Source of the DNA: Marinomonas shanghaiensis
Lineage (GTDB): Bacteria; Pseudomonadota; Gammaproteobacteria; Pseudomonadales; Marinomonadaceae
DNA: 64,000 nucleotides
Assembly (NCBI RefSeq): GCF_003259175.1
Contig: NZ_QGOK01000016.1
Coordinates: 62,001-126,000, forward strand
Direction: 5' to 3'
Shown here: piece by piece, positions 28,701 through 38,027 of the stretch
Layout: each line of letters begins with the position of its first letter
How positions within the stretch are numbered: position 1 is the first letter of the stretch
Translations under genes and position numbers: made by a program
The notes under the pieces: generated by a model
What the model was told of the DNA's origin: nothing
Databases searched by the model: none
The model's input: the letters and a program-made list of their open reading frames with translations, nothing else

Positions 28701-29531
28701 TTCTCGATGCTTCCACATGACTTTATAAAGACTGAGCCAAAGCTGGTTTATAATATCTTGAAAAGTATGATGACGGTTGTAGAGGAAGGTGTCGATTTTC
28801 CTGATTCTTACAGTGTAAGAAAAGCAATTGAGAGTGTGTCAGAGAGTACTTTTTTTTCACAAAGCGAACTGGCTTATTTAGAGTTTATCTATTTTTCAAT
28901 ATATGATACTGAGCAACTCACTCCACCTAATTTAAAAAAAGAACTATTAATTAACCCGAAAATGTTTTTTGAATTAATCCGTCATTCTCATCCAATAAAA
29001 GGAGAGTTGTTAAATGCTGATGATGGCTTTATATCGAATGAAAATCTTGCCGAATTTTCCTGGAGAATATTACATCATATAAAAGGTGTGCCTGGACAAT
29101 TGGAGAATAATACGATTGATGAGAGTCAATTCAACTCTTGGGTTGCAGAGACACGTAAGCTTGGACGAGATCACGACAGAGAAACAGTAACTGATACTAT
29201 CATTGGAGAGTGGATATCACAGTGTCCACATGAACAAGAAGATATATGGCCTTGTTTCTCAGTTTGTGAACTGCTTGAAGATCAAGACTCAGATATCATT
29301 CGCCGGGGTTTCTCAACAGGGGTTTATAACAATAGAGGCGTGACTTCAAGAGCATTTAGTGAGGGAGGTCGTCAGGAAAGAGTACTAGTTGATCGGTATA
29401 AAGGCTATGCAGATAAAGTTAGAAGTAAGTATCCCACAACAGCTAGATTACTAGATGAATTAGCTAAGGGGTATGAATATGAAGCTAATAGACAAGATGA
29501 TGAAGTCAGTATCCGTTACGAAATAGAATGA
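25782..29531 (+). CDS. Large protein: nuclease-like, NTPase-like and helical regions; possible defence gene
   Basis: 1249 residues, AT-rich, not fully recognised. Residues 1-160 look like a restriction-endonuclease-type fold: GWDG near 52, GDSVWEIG near 72, KANDDFNKR near 82-90, YVFVSPRRW near 104, then VIDADDIETWLE. Asp52, Glu72 and Lys82 could be the active-site set. Residues about 190-420 resemble a STAND-type NTPase region, but the expected Walker A is replaced by VVEADSREEAIAF. The remaining 800 residues are mostly helical, repeat-like. The order effector, NTPase, helical sensor recalls Avs-like antiphage proteins. It is a single gene ended by a terminator, flanked by repeats. Confidence 0.55.
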   Translation: MKITANQIEAWGDTRDAQAELPRLIRKLISSTNQLTALAMPAGDSIYRPGWDGKVTSSSASVWVPEGDSVWEIGCNSGITSKANDDFNKRVEQLPKLERENTHYVFVSPRRWHKKEIWQQEKTSLGEWQTVSVIDADDIETWLENTPSVAIEFAEILGLTGFGITSLSKFWVSWSKASSPPISRQAITSERQPAIEKLKELIEHQKPLIVVEADSREEAIAFCCSVLSDHPIQSNAACVTEDEGWRFVDRNPNIKLCISDTYGSKYAPSSREGMTVIQPVCHGDPHTPFENAANRIVVTRLKPDDFKKALIELGEEESDARRLTSSTGRSWSVYRRIKANNPAIKTPGWIEKNDSDCLAILMLIGAWSSDKKGDVAFIEALTNKPYCIIENALAKLVNIDDSPVLNISNIWKAKSPIELLYLITPTIPSSLFCQFFILCKSILELDDPQLELPEEQRFMAAIYKKVRNESGVIIESILDSLSRLKVFGENSGSSNSREISRGIDDLVRELLFDVDESRWMSLSSYLPRLAEASPDVYLDCLEKSLRRPDKSVTALITNTTSSGAMGQCWYSGLLWSLEVIAWNASKLPRVTYILIELNKIPKQSNWSNSPFSTLQSFYRAVSAATLAIPEQKIEILEQVIRKYPDFSWTFLLSLVPSPLGGFWMQNAKPKWREDDAGSDSEKGTYYPHYLSWIGETILKLAVGKPKRIAKLLKNYFAFEGEFKQRLISLVRSVADFDDLDKEITLMELRSLLNLQQRKKVNDEIDEGFQELEKIYFSNQPEDLFIRYRWLFGLGGHLPEGDRRDFRAMEELLSQRRIEAIKHIVFERGVSGIKEFRTLVNEQHLLGFHLVKCDLGLTEEALVQLLIEQFLEEGAKYKDAFVSGIINAVENENLVRLLAILEEKIADFGLNIDQQVSLFTCLRPIKQTFELVDRQNREVQDSYWRKVQFKFGISDDVFELILLKYIENHRYISAFSMLPHDFIKTEPKLVYNILKSMMTVVEEGVDFPDSYSVRKAIESVSESTFFSQSELAYLEFIYFSIYDTEQLTPPNLKKELLINPKMFFELIRHSHPIKGELLNADDGFISNENLAEFSWRILHHIKGVPGQLENNTIDESQFNSWVAETRKLGRDHDRETVTDTIIGEWISQCPHEQEDIWPCFSVCELLEDQDSDIIRRGFSTGVYNNRGVTSRAFSEGGRQERVLVDRYKGYADKVRSKYPTTARLLDELAKGYEYEANRQDDEVSIRYEIE

Positions 29532-29548
29532 CCCTTAGTTATTCATCG

Positions 29549-29573
29549 AAAGCCAACCTAGTGTTGGCTTTTC
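29549..29573. terminator. Terminator between convergent genes
   Basis: AAAGCCAAC (29549-29557) and GTTGGCTTT (29563-29571) form a perfect 9-bp stem with a 5-base loop and T-rich flank. Confidence 0.85.
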
Positions 29574-29582
29574 TCGTTTTAA

Positions 29583-30425
29583 TCAATGATGATCATTGCG
29601 TCTCAAATGCGCTTCAAAGGCGCGGATCAATAACGATAAGCTGAGTGTGAGTACGAGGTACATGAAGGCGACGACGTTGTAGGTTTCGAAGAATTGGAAG
29701 GTGGAGGAGCTGAAGACTTTGCCGAGTTGGGTGATGTCTTGTACGCCTAATACCGAGACGAGTGCGGAGTCTTTGATCATGGCGACGAGGTCGTTGCCAA
29801 GGGGCGGTAAGATTTTGCGCATGGCTTGGGGTAGGGTGATGAGGCGGAAGCGGTGCCAGTTGGATAAGCCTAATGCTTTTGCGGCTTCTATTTGTCCTGT
29901 GCCAACTTCTTGAATCCCTGCGCGGAATACTTCGGCAATGAAGGCGCTGTAGCTGATGGCAAGGGCGATAATGGCGCGCCACAGTAGAGAGAAATCTCTT
30001 GTCGTGGCTTTTTCTATCCAGCCCGCTTCAATCGGTATTTGTAATGCCCAATTATAGAATTTTACCATTTCCGGTGCGCCGACAAAGGCGATGTAGAATA
30101 AGAGCACTAGGACGGGAATGCCGCGGAAGATTTCCACATAAAAACGGGCGAATTCACGAAGTATGCGATGACGAGAAAACCCAGCCAGTGCAATGAGTAA
30201 ACCAAGCAAACTGGCCAAAATAAAAGCCGCAAATGTGACCCCAATGGTGGTGAATAGTCCTTCGCTAAGGGCGCTGGCGATGCGTTGGTAGCTTTCGTCC
30301 GCCACCATGTTCCATAATAGAATCAGAGCAAGGATGATGATAGAGACTAACCACCAAGGTGTGCGTTCTACGGTGTTTTTAAAGGGCATAATCAATTCAT
30401 AGCAGGACCATTCCTTGGTCGTCAT
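29583..30425 (-). CDS. Amino-acid ABC transporter permease (HisM/GlnP type)
   Basis: 280 residues (268 from an ATG at 30389). Membrane helices include LVSIIILALILLWNM, TTIGVTFAAFILASLLGLLI and ISYSAFIAEVFRAGIQEVGT. The EAA loop EAAKALGLSNWHRFRLITLPQA, which contacts the ATPase, is clear. It is the inner-membrane subunit of a polar amino-acid importer. The gene lies 63 bases after the binding-protein gene, with a hairpin between them. No ATPase subunit is encoded next to it. Confidence 0.92.
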   Translation of the reverse strand: MTTKEWSCYELIMPFKNTVERTPWWLVSIIILALILLWNMVADESYQRIASALSEGLFTTIGVTFAAFILASLLGLLIALAGFSRHRILREFARFYVEIFRGIPVLVLLFYIAFVGAPEMVKFYNWALQIPIEAGWIEKATTRDFSLLWRAIIALAISYSAFIAEVFRAGIQEVGTGQIEAAKALGLSNWHRFRLITLPQAMRKILPPLGNDLVAMIKDSALVSVLGVQDITQLGKVFSSSTFQFFETYNVVAFMYLVLTLSLSLLIRAFEAHLRRNDHH

Positions 30426-30464
30426 TAATAAAAAAACGGACGGTCTAAACAGTAGACGATCCGT
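30426..30464 (-). terminator. Hairpin between binding-protein and permease genes
   Basis: On the minus strand AACGGATCGTCTA pairs with TAGACCGTCCGTT with two mismatches and is followed by TTTTTT. It would stop part of the transcripts after the binding-protein gene, which fits the higher need for that protein. Confidence 0.6.
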
Positions 30465-30488
30465 TACTCTGTGCTGATGACGTTGGGC

Positions 30489-31280
30489 TTACTGGTTATA
30501 GTCGAAAAACCATTTTTTGTTCAACGCATCCAGTGTGCCGTCTTTTTTCATGCTTTCGATGGCGGCATTGATGGGTTTAACAAGGTCTGAGCCGGGGGTT
30601 AGGATAAAACCAAAGTCTTCGGAGCCCAATGGACCGCCAACGATTTTAAACGCACCCGGATTGGCGCCGATGTAACCACGAGCCGATGCGGCGTCCATTA
30701 ATACGCTGTCCACATCGCCAGATTTTAGGGCTTGGACGGAAGCACCAAAAGTTTCTAATAAGGTAATGCGTGGGTTGCTTTCATCGCCATCAAGCACATC
30801 GTAGACGGCGACATAAAAGTTGGTGGTACCAGCTTGCGCGCCAAACTGAAGATCTGGGTTGGCCGCAAAGGATTTGGCATCATTAAAGCGATCTTCATCC
30901 GCGCGAACTAACATGAACTGTTGAGACGTCATATAAGGAATGGTGAAGTCAATTTGCTGGGCACGCTCTTCATTAATGGTGATGCCGTCCATGCCGACAT
31001 CGTATTGGCCTTGTTTGACGGCTTGGATCATTGTGTCCCAGCTGCTTAGATGCCACTCGATTTTGGCATTTAAGCGTTTGCCAATTTCGTTCATGGCATC
31101 GTATTCCCAACCTATGCCTTCGCCAGTGGCTGGGTCGACAAAGTTAAGTGGCGTGTAGGCATTTTCCGTGACGGCTAAAATAGTGCGACCTTTTAGGTCT
31201 GGCAAGTTGTTGGCGAAGCTTAGGCTACTACTTATTGAAACCGCAGCGATCACTATTAAACGAGATAACAAAGACACCAT
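30489..31280 (-). CDS. Amino-acid ABC transporter substrate-binding protein
   Basis: 263 residues. The start at 31280 gives a signal peptide ([20 protein letters not shown], cleavage after SFA), and AAGG lies upstream. The mature part has the SBP family 3 pattern: [50 protein letters not shown] and a C-terminal [20 protein letters not shown]. It captures an amino acid or related compound in the periplasm for the permease downstream. The frame runs on to the left without a ribosome site. Confidence 0.93.
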   Translation of the reverse strand: MVSLLSRLIVIAAVSISSSLSFANNLPDLKGRTILAVTENAYTPLNFVDPATGEGIGWEYDAMNEIGKRLNAKIEWHLSSWDTMIQAVKQGQYDVGMDGITINEERAQQIDFTIPYMTSQQFMLVRADEDRFNDAKSFAANPDLQFGAQAGTTNFYVAVYDVLDGDESNPRITLLETFGASVQALKSGDVDSVLMDAASARGYIGANPGAFKIVGGPLGSEDFGFILTPGSDLVKPINAAIESMKKDGTLDALNKKWFFDYNQ

Positions 31281-31458
31281 GTTTTTATACCTTTTAGGAG
31301 TTTTCTCAAAATTGGCCGTGATTATACACAGCTGTTGCGTAAAGATCTCTAGCAAGCTTTAGGCCATCAAGTGGCATCTATTGGCGTAAGCGAGTATATT
31401 TGCTTACCAATATTCAACTCGATGAATGTGCACTTTTACGACTGCGATTAAGGTTATT

Positions 31459-32271
31459 ATGTCCCGCGAATTACCACCTCAACAGGCTTTTCAAACGCAT
31501 TGCTTAGCGCAAATGGGGGTGGTGTCTTGGCTGTCTTCTTCAGACAGCGTGACAGGGACGGTGTTTATGCCGATTCAGCCCTGGCCGATTGCCGTTGAGG
31601 CCGCTGCGGGCTTTGTTCCGCCGCCATCATCTGCGGGGTTTAAGGCAGTAGAACCCGTTTCTGTTCCAGTTGAGAAACGCGCTACGGATGAGAAAGACCC
31701 CTTGGTGCATCATTTGCGTGAACAGTTAAATGCAGGACCGGAAATCATTGTTGAAGATTTACAGCCAATCGAAGAGTTGGCTGTCGATATTGTGGTTGAG
31801 CCAGATCCAGCTTTGAATACTCACATCACGCGGCTCAATATTTATGCTTATGCTTTATCAAATAAGCTGTTGATTTTGAGCGATGTACCCGAAGTATTCT
31901 CTCAAGCGGAAGAGATAGAACGTTTGGCGTTAAAAATGGGTCAAGCCTTATTGAAACAGCCGATTAATGAATGGCAGGGCAGTGCATTTTCGTGGCCAGG
32001 TGCTTTGAAAAATCCCCATTTTTGGAAGCGCACAGATTGGTTATTTGGCGCCTTGGAAAGTTATGTGGGGCGTTTAGTAAAAGACTTTCCTGACACGCCA
32101 TTGTTGGTACTGGCTGGTGCACAAATCACTCAGCTGGTGGAAGACTTAGCACCTGAAAGCCCATTAAAACACTATCCTACCGCGCGTATTGTCAGTTTGT
32201 CTGAGTTGTATCGTATCCCCGAATTGCGCAAGGAAGCATGGGACGTTATGCAGTCGAGCCTTTTCCGTTAA
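31459..32271 (+). CDS. HolD-like protein (DNA polymerase III psi subunit)
   Basis: 270 residues. The N-terminus (HCLAQMGVVSW, then VTGTVFMPIQP) resembles E. coli HolD, which also starts LQQLGITQW. The end (SLSELYRIPELRKEAWDVMQ) resembles the HolD C-terminus. Between them is an insert of about 130 residues rich in Pro, Glu and Val, so the protein is about twice the E. coli length of 137. The gene lies 30 bases before rimI, as in the E. coli holD-rimI pair. Psi links the clamp loader to SSB through chi. Start chosen at 31459 for TAAGG. The call is tentative. Confidence 0.55.
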   Translation: MSRELPPQQAFQTHCLAQMGVVSWLSSSDSVTGTVFMPIQPWPIAVEAAAGFVPPPSSAGFKAVEPVSVPVEKRATDEKDPLVHHLREQLNAGPEIIVEDLQPIEELAVDIVVEPDPALNTHITRLNIYAYALSNKLLILSDVPEVFSQAEEIERLALKMGQALLKQPINEWQGSAFSWPGALKNPHFWKRTDWLFGALESYVGRLVKDFPDTPLLVLAGAQITQLVEDLAPESPLKHYPTARIVSLSELYRIPELRKEAWDVMQSSLFR

Positions 32272-32301
32272 TCTTTAGCCTTCCATGAGGCGTTCTATTT
32301 T

Positions 32302-32787
32302 ATGATACCTTCTATTTCTATTCGTCTGGCGACGGAGTCCGATTTACAGCCCATTATTCAGCTTGATGCCTTGTCTAACCCTCATTCTTGGGGGGAAGGT
32401 TTAGTCGCGGAGGCGTTGCAGATACGCCAAAATTGGCTGGTTGAATTAGGGGATGCCACACAAAAATCCATCGTTGGATGGTTAACTGCATCGGTGGTGC
32501 TTGATCAGTCCGAATTAGAATTAATTGTGATTGATTCCTCTTTCCGTAGACAGGGGCTGGCTAGAAAGTTGATCATGGTTTGGTCAGATGCGGTCGTGCA
32601 GCAAGGCGTTAATGAGCTCTTGTTAGAAGTGCGCGAGTCGAATCACGGCGCTATTTTGCTTTACGAATCCATGGGGTTCGAGTTGGTTGGGCGTCGGAAA
32701 AATTATTATCAAATAGAAAAAAAAGGGCAAACAGCGCTCGGGCGCGAAGCGGCCTGTTTGTTTACACTGAAAATAGAAAGCCTTTAA
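32302..32787 (+). CDS. rimI: RimI, ribosomal protein S18 alanine N-acetyltransferase
   Basis: 161 residues of the GNAT fold. The acetyl-CoA loop is in IDSSFRRQGLARKLI (R-x-x-G-x-A), then LLLEVRESNHGAILLYESMG and FELVGRRKNYYQ, the usual RimI C-terminal pattern with the ELLLEVRxSN strand. It acetylates the N-terminal alanine of S18. Paired with the holD-like gene. Confidence 0.85.
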   Translation: MIPSISIRLATESDLQPIIQLDALSNPHSWGEGLVAEALQIRQNWLVELGDATQKSIVGWLTASVVLDQSELELIVIDSSFRRQGLARKLIMVWSDAVVQQGVNELLLEVRESNHGAILLYESMGFELVGRRKNYYQIEKKGQTALGREAACLFTLKIESL

Positions 32788-32842
32788 ACGAAGTCGTTGT
32801 TTAACGCTTTTATGAATTTAATGTATTGGAAAGAGGTAAAGT

Positions 32843-33394
32843 ATGAGCAAGGTATTGGTTCCTATTGCTAATGGCAATGAAGATATTGAGGCCATTACGA
32901 TTATCGATGTATTGCGACGTGGCGGTGTAGACGTTACGGTGGCGAGTATTCATGAGTCAAAGCACATTGTGATGGCGCATGGCACAAAGCTCGAGGCTGA
33001 TGTGGTATTGACCGATGTGGCGGATCAGATTTTTGATGCGGTTGTGCTGGCGGGTGGCATGCCCGGAGCGGAACATTTGCGTGATTGCGAATTGCTGATC
33101 GATATGTTGGAAAAACATGACATTCAAGACGCTTTATTAGCGGCGATTTGTGCGTCACCAGCCGTGGTATTTGGTACCCATGGTTTTGTGGTTGATAAAC
33201 AAGCAACCTGTTACCCAGGATTTGAAAAAGGACTGATTGGCGCAGAATACATTGCCAATGAGCCTGTGGTGATGGACGGTAATATTTTGACTGGTAAAGG
33301 TCCTGCGGCGGCGATGGTTTTCTCATTGACTGTGTTGGGTAACTTAAAGGGATACGATGCCGCTAAAAATGTGGCCGATGGATTGTTGTGCTAA
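32843..33394 (+). CDS. DJ-1/PfpI family protein, YajL-like
   Basis: 183 residues. It starts KVLVPIANGNEDIEAITIID with the conserved Glu (PIANGNEDIE) and has the nucleophile elbow AAICASPAVVF, where the Cys matches DJ-1 Cys106, and GGMPGAEHLRD. This is the YajL/DJ-1 branch, linked to oxidative stress and proposed protein or glyoxal repair. GAGGT precedes the start. It is probably a single-gene unit, followed by a 260-base control region for carAB. Confidence 0.88.
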   Translation: MSKVLVPIANGNEDIEAITIIDVLRRGGVDVTVASIHESKHIVMAHGTKLEADVVLTDVADQIFDAVVLAGGMPGAEHLRDCELLIDMLEKHDIQDALLAAICASPAVVFGTHGFVVDKQATCYPGFEKGLIGAEYIANEPVVMDGNILTGKGPAAAMVFSLTVLGNLKGYDAAKNVADGLLC

Positions 33395-33418
33395 AGAGGT
33401 TATTTTGCGTCTTGCTTA

Positions 33419-33440
33419 TTCTTGACTAAGAAGTCAAGAA
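33419..33440. promoter_or_regulatory. 22-bp palindrome upstream of carAB
   Basis: TTCTTGACT, 4 bases, AGTCAAGAA: perfect 9-bp arms, followed by AAAA on the plus strand. It lies 25 bases after the DJ-1 gene and 49 before the proposed carAB -35. It may be an operator, or a terminator for the DJ-1 gene without a T run. Confidence 0.45.
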
Positions 33441-33488
33441 AAAATGCAGGCAAATTCCGTGTTTTTACCAGATTTGGCGGCAATTCGG

Positions 33489-33517
33489 TGGACGCTAAAG
33501 GCGTATAAGAGTAGAAT
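33489..33517 (+). promoter_or_regulatory. Candidate sigma-70 promoter of carAB
   Basis: TGGACG (33489-33494) as -35 and TAGAAT (33512-33517) as -10, 17 bases apart. A start near 33524 gives a leader of about 135 bases that contains the hairpins listed next. Confidence 0.5.
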
Positions 33518-33540
33518 TAGGCAGATTTTTTGAACGCGAG

Positions 33541-33625
33541 ATCTGTTGGTTATCCATCAACAGATGCACGGCAAAAACGCAATTTCTTAAAAGCGAGATG
33601 AGCCGCCGGTTTATCTCGCTTTTTT
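33541..33625 (+). terminator. carAB leader hairpins, attenuator-like
   Basis: The first hairpin is ATCTGTTG (33541-33548) with CAACAGAT (33558-33565). The second is a real terminator form: AAAAGCGAGAT (33589-33599) with ATCTCGCTTTT (33613-33623), then T. It ends 33 bases before carA and downstream of the candidate promoter, so transcription must pass it. A small TTG-started frame (33530-33601, 23 codons with four Arg) ends inside the terminator stem. This fits attenuation by arginine or pyrimidines. The alternative is that it only terminates transcription from upstream. Confidence 0.55.
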
Positions 33626-33657
33626 GCAACCTGAAAGGCTCTAAATGGGAGGTTCCT

Positions 33658-34788
33658 TTGGCAACATCAGCGATTCTGGCTCTGGAAGACGGCACGATTT
33701 TTAAAGGGGTGTCGATCGGAGCAGATGGCTCCTCAACGGCTGAAGTGGTATTTAACACTTCGATGACTGGTTATCAAGAGATTCTTACTGATCCTTCCTA
33801 TGCTCGACAAATGGTCACCCTGACCTATCCCCACATCGGGAATACTGGCGTTAACTCTGAAGACGAAGAATCCGACAAAATTTGGTGTGAAGGCTTGATC
33901 ATTCGTGATCTTCCTCTAGTAGCAAGTAGCTGGCGTTCACAAGAGTCTCTAGACTCTTATTTGAAACGCAAAGGCGTGGTGGGTATTGCTGACATCGATA
34001 CACGTAAGCTAACGCGTATTCTACGTGAGAAAGGCGCATTAGCTGGTTGCATCATGGCAGGTGAAAACCTAGATGAAGCGGCTGCGGTTGCTGCTGCCAA
34101 GGCGTTCCCAGGCTTGAAGGGCATGGATCTAGCCAAAGAAGTAACGGTTGAGAAAGCGTACCAATGGACAGAGTCTACGTGGGATCTTGTGAAAGGTCAC
34201 ACCACACCAGAATCTTTTGATTTCCACGTAGTGGCTTATGACTACGGTGTAAAACGTAACATTTTGCGTATGTTGGTTGAGCGTGGCTGCCGTTTAACGG
34301 TGGTGCCAGCGAAGACGCCCGCAAAAGATGTTTTGGCGATGAATCCAGATGGTGTTTTCTTATCAAATGGTCCTGGTGATCCAGAACCCTGTGACTATGC
34401 GATTCAAGCTATTAAAGAAATTTTAGAAACGGATATTCCTGTTTTTGGTATTTGTCTTGGTCATCAGCTGTTGGCTTTGGCTTCTGGCGCGAAAACGAAG
34501 AAAATGAAGTTTGGTCACCACGGTGCAAACCATCCGGTGCAAGCGATTGAAAAAGGCACAGTGATGATCACCAGCCAAAACCACGGTTTTGCGGTAGATG
34601 AAGAGACTTTGCCAGCTAACCTTGTGATGACTCACAAATCTTTGTTCGATGGTTCTTTGCAAGGCATCGCACGTACTGATAAGAGTGCATTCAGCTTCCA
34701 AGGTCACCCTGAAGCGAGCCCAGGCCCACACGATGTGGCGCCTCTGTTCGATCAGTTTATTGAAAACATCAAAGCCACTAAAGCCTAA
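33658..34788 (+). CDS. carA: CarA, carbamoyl-phosphate synthase small subunit
   Basis: 376 residues from a TTG start with an excellent GGGAGG 5 bases upstream. The frame is open further left but lies in the leader. The N-terminal CarA domain begins [16 protein letters not shown]. The glutamine amidotransferase domain has the nucleophile [13 protein letters not shown] and the His/Glu pair [13 protein letters not shown]. It releases ammonia from glutamine for CarB, making carbamoyl phosphate for arginine and pyrimidines. CarB follows after 23 bases. Confidence 0.95.
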   Translation: MATSAILALEDGTIFKGVSIGADGSSTAEVVFNTSMTGYQEILTDPSYARQMVTLTYPHIGNTGVNSEDEESDKIWCEGLIIRDLPLVASSWRSQESLDSYLKRKGVVGIADIDTRKLTRILREKGALAGCIMAGENLDEAAAVAAAKAFPGLKGMDLAKEVTVEKAYQWTESTWDLVKGHTTPESFDFHVVAYDYGVKRNILRMLVERGCRLTVVPAKTPAKDVLAMNPDGVFLSNGPGDPEPCDYAIQAIKEILETDIPVFGICLGHQLLALASGAKTKKMKFGHHGANHPVQAIEKGTVMITSQNHGFAVDEETLPANLVMTHKSLFDGSLQGIARTDKSAFSFQGHPEASPGPHDVAPLFDQFIENIKATKA

Positions 34789-34811
34789 AAGTAGGAGCGG
34801 AGCGAAATATT

Positions 34812-37800
34812 ATGCCAAAACGTACTGACATAAAAAGCGTCTTAATTTTAGGTGCGGGCCCTATTGTTATCGGTCAGGCTTGTGAGTTTGACTATTCGGG
34901 TGCGCAAGCGTGTAAGGCGCTTCGTGAAGAAGGCTTTCGCGTTATTCTGGTGAACTCTAACCCAGCCACTATCATGACAGACCCAGCGATGGCCGATGCG
35001 ACTTACATCGAGCCAATCGAGTGGAAAACCGTAGAAAAGATCATTGAAAAAGAGCGTCCAGATGCGGTTCTACCGACGATGGGTGGTCAAACGGCACTGA
35101 ACTGTGCCTTAGATCTTGAGCGTCACGGTGTATTAGCAAAATACAATGTGGAAATGATCGGTGCAACAGCCGATGCGATCGACAAAGCGGAAGATCGTAG
35201 CCGTTTTGATAAAGCGATGCGCTCTATTGGTCTTGAATGTCCACGTGCGGGTATTGCTCACAACATGGAAGAAGCGCTGAAAGTGCAAGCGGAAGTTGGC
35301 TTCCCATGTATTATCCGTCCTTCTTTCACCATGGGCGGCACCGGTGGTGGTATCGCGTACAACATGGAAGAGTTCGACGAAATCTGTACTCGTGGTTTGG
35401 ACTTGTCGCCAACCAACGAATTGCTCATCGATGAATCTTTGATTGGTTGGAAAGAGTACGAGATGGAAGTTGTCCGCGACAAAAAAGACAACTGCATCAT
35501 TGTTTGTGCGATTGAAAACTTTGACGCCATGGGCGTTCACACGGGCGACTCTATCACGGTTGCGCCAGCACAAACCCTGACCGATAAAGAATATCAAATC
35601 ATGCGTAATGCCTCTTTGGCGGTATTGCGTGAGATCGGTGTAGAAACGGGTGGTTCCAACGTACAGTTCGGTATGGACCCAAAAACAGGTCGTTTGGTGG
35701 TTATCGAGATGAACCCTCGTGTGTCTCGTTCTTCCGCTTTGGCATCGAAAGCAACGGGTTTCCCGATTGCAAAAATCGCGGCGAAATTGGCGATTGGTTA
35801 CACCCTTGATGAGTTGCAAAACGACATCACTGGCGGCCAAACACCAGCGAGTTTCGAGCCAGCAATCGACTACGTTGTTACCAAGATTCCTCGTTTCACT
35901 TTTGAGAAATTCCCAACAGCCAATGATCGTCTAACGACGCAAATGAAATCGGTTGGTGAAGTGATGGCGATTGGCCGTACTTTCCAAGAGTCTTTGCAAA
36001 AAGCCTTGCGCGGCTTAGAAGTAGGTTCTGACGGTTTCAATCCTCAGTTGGATTTCGCGGAAGAAAACAGCAAAGAGAAATTGGCTTACGAGCTTCAATC
36101 TCCGGGTTCTGACCGTATTTGGTACATTGGTGATGCCTTCCGTTCTGGTATGACCGTTGATGAAGTGTACGAAGCTACTGGCGTTGACCATTGGTTCTTG
36201 GTGCAAATCGAAGACTTGATCAAAGAAGAAGCGGCGTTGGCAGACAAAGGTCTGATCGACATGACGTACGACGTGATTCGTCGTCTAAAACGCAAAGGTT
36301 TCTCTGATGCGCGTCTTGCTAGCTTGTTGAGTGTGACGGAAAAGTCGATGCGTGAGCGTCGTTACTTGATGAACGTTCACCCGGTTTATAAGCGTGTTGA
36401 TACTTGTGCGGCAGAATTTGCGACCAACACGGCTTACATGTACTCAACGTACGAAGACGAGTGTGAAGCAGCGCCAACGGATCGTGAAAAAATCATCATT
36501 CTTGGTGGTGGTCCAAACCGTATCGGTCAAGGTATCGAATTTGACTACTGCTGTGTACATGCCGCGTTAGGCCTACGCGATGACGGTTACGAAACCATTA
36601 TGGTGAACTGTAACCCTGAAACCGTATCGACTGATTACGATACGTCTGACCGTTTGTACTTCGAGCCAGTCACGCTTGAAGACGTGTTAGAAATCGTTCG
36701 TAAAGAAAAGCCAAAAGGCGTGATCGTTCAATTCGGTGGTCAAACACCGCTGAAAATTGCTCGTGCCTTGCAAAACGAAGGCGTGCCAATCATTGGTACT
36801 ACGCCTGAGTCTATTGACCGTGCAGAAGATCGTGAGCGTTTCCAAAGCATGATTCAGCGTTTGGGCTACAAACAGCCTCATAACGCGACCGTTCGCAGTG
36901 TTGATCAAGCGGCTGCGAAAGCCGCTGAAATCGGCTACCCGCTAGTGGTTCGTCCATCTTATGTTCTAGGTGGTCGTGCGATGGAAATCGTGTATAACGA
37001 AAAAGAATTGATGCGTTACATGACCAGCGCCGTGAAAGTGTCTAACGACAGCCCTGTCTTGCTAGATCACTTCTTGAATGCGGCGATTGAGATTGATATC
37101 GACTGTATTAGTGATGGCCAGCAAGTTGTGATTGGCGGCATTATGCAGCATATCGAACAAGCGGGCGTTCACTCTGGTGACTCTGCGTGTTCTTTGCCTC
37201 CTTATTCTTTGTCAAAAGAAGTGCAAGATGACATTCGTGAGATGATCAAAAACATGGCGCTGGAGCTTGGCGTTGTTGGTTTGATGAATACTCAGCTTGC
37301 GGTGCAAGATGGCGAGATTTATGTGATCGAGGTGAACCCTCGTGCATCACGTACTGTGCCTTTCGTGTCTAAGTGTATCGGTCGTTCTTTGGCGCAAGTT
37401 GCTGCCTTGGTGATGGCAGGTAAAACACTGGAAGAACTTGGTTTCACCACAGAAATCATTCCTTCTTACTTCAGCGTGAAAGAAGCGGTTTTCCCATTCA
37501 ACAAGTTCCAAGGCGTCGATCCGATTCTTGGGCCTGAAATGAAGTCTACCGGTGAAGTCATGGGTGTAGGTGATACTTTTGCTGAGGCCTTTGGTAAAGC
37601 CGCATTAGGCGGTGGTACGGTATTGCCAACCTCTGGTCGTGCTTTTATCAGTGTTCGTGATATGGACAAAGAAGGCGCGGTTGATGTGGCTCGTCGTCTG
37701 GCTGAGCTTGGTTTCGACCTTGTTGGTACAGAAGGCACAGCGAAATACCTAACGGAACATGGTGTTGAAGTTCGTAAAGTGAACAAGGTGAATGAAGGTC

Positions 37801-38027
37801 GCCCTCATATCGTGGATATGATGAAAAATGGCGAGATTGATTACATCATCAATACCACGTCTGGTACGCAAGCGATTGCAGATTCTTCTGTTATTCGTCG
37901 TACAGCTTTACAGCGCAAGGTTTGTTACACTACGACATTGGCTGGTGCTGAAGCAACGAGTATGGCGATTAGCCTAACAGGTGAAACAAAAGTAAGAAGA
38001 CTGCAAGATTTGCACTTGGGGAAATAA
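34812..38027 (+). CDS. carB: CarB, carbamoyl-phosphate synthase large subunit
   Basis: 1071 residues, close to the E. coli length of 1073. It has two ATP-grasp halves: [20 protein letters not shown] at the start and [19 protein letters not shown] near residue 557, each with a Gly-rich ATP loop ([21 protein letters not shown]). The C-terminal 140 residues ([20 protein letters not shown]) are the allosteric MGS-like domain that senses UMP, IMP and ornithine. AGGAG precedes the start. Its stop overlaps the greA start by 1 base. Confidence 0.97.
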   Translation: MPKRTDIKSVLILGAGPIVIGQACEFDYSGAQACKALREEGFRVILVNSNPATIMTDPAMADATYIEPIEWKTVEKIIEKERPDAVLPTMGGQTALNCALDLERHGVLAKYNVEMIGATADAIDKAEDRSRFDKAMRSIGLECPRAGIAHNMEEALKVQAEVGFPCIIRPSFTMGGTGGGIAYNMEEFDEICTRGLDLSPTNELLIDESLIGWKEYEMEVVRDKKDNCIIVCAIENFDAMGVHTGDSITVAPAQTLTDKEYQIMRNASLAVLREIGVETGGSNVQFGMDPKTGRLVVIEMNPRVSRSSALASKATGFPIAKIAAKLAIGYTLDELQNDITGGQTPASFEPAIDYVVTKIPRFTFEKFPTANDRLTTQMKSVGEVMAIGRTFQESLQKALRGLEVGSDGFNPQLDFAEENSKEKLAYELQSPGSDRIWYIGDAFRSGMTVDEVYEATGVDHWFLVQIEDLIKEEAALADKGLIDMTYDVIRRLKRKGFSDARLASLLSVTEKSMRERRYLMNVHPVYKRVDTCAAEFATNTAYMYSTYEDECEAAPTDREKIIILGGGPNRIGQGIEFDYCCVHAALGLRDDGYETIMVNCNPETVSTDYDTSDRLYFEPVTLEDVLEIVRKEKPKGVIVQFGGQTPLKIARALQNEGVPIIGTTPESIDRAEDRERFQSMIQRLGYKQPHNATVRSVDQAAAKAAEIGYPLVVRPSYVLGGRAMEIVYNEKELMRYMTSAVKVSNDSPVLLDHFLNAAIEIDIDCISDGQQVVIGGIMQHIEQAGVHSGDSACSLPPYSLSKEVQDDIREMIKNMALELGVVGLMNTQLAVQDGEIYVIEVNPRASRTVPFVSKCIGRSLAQVAALVMAGKTLEELGFTTEIIPSYFSVKEAVFPFNKFQGVDPILGPEMKSTGEVMGVGDTFAEAFGKAALGGGTVLPTSGRAFISVRDMDKEGAVDVARRLAELGFDLVGTEGTAKYLTEHGVEVRKVNKVNEGRPHIVDMMKNGEIDYIINTTSGTQAIADSSVIRRTALQRKVCYTTTLAGAEATSMAISLTGETKVRRLQDLHLGK

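Noticed and set aside
35133-35840. A 235-codon open frame on the minus strand inside carB
   Set aside because: It is a shadow of the strongly coding carB frame; its composition is unlike a real protein and it has no ribosome site.
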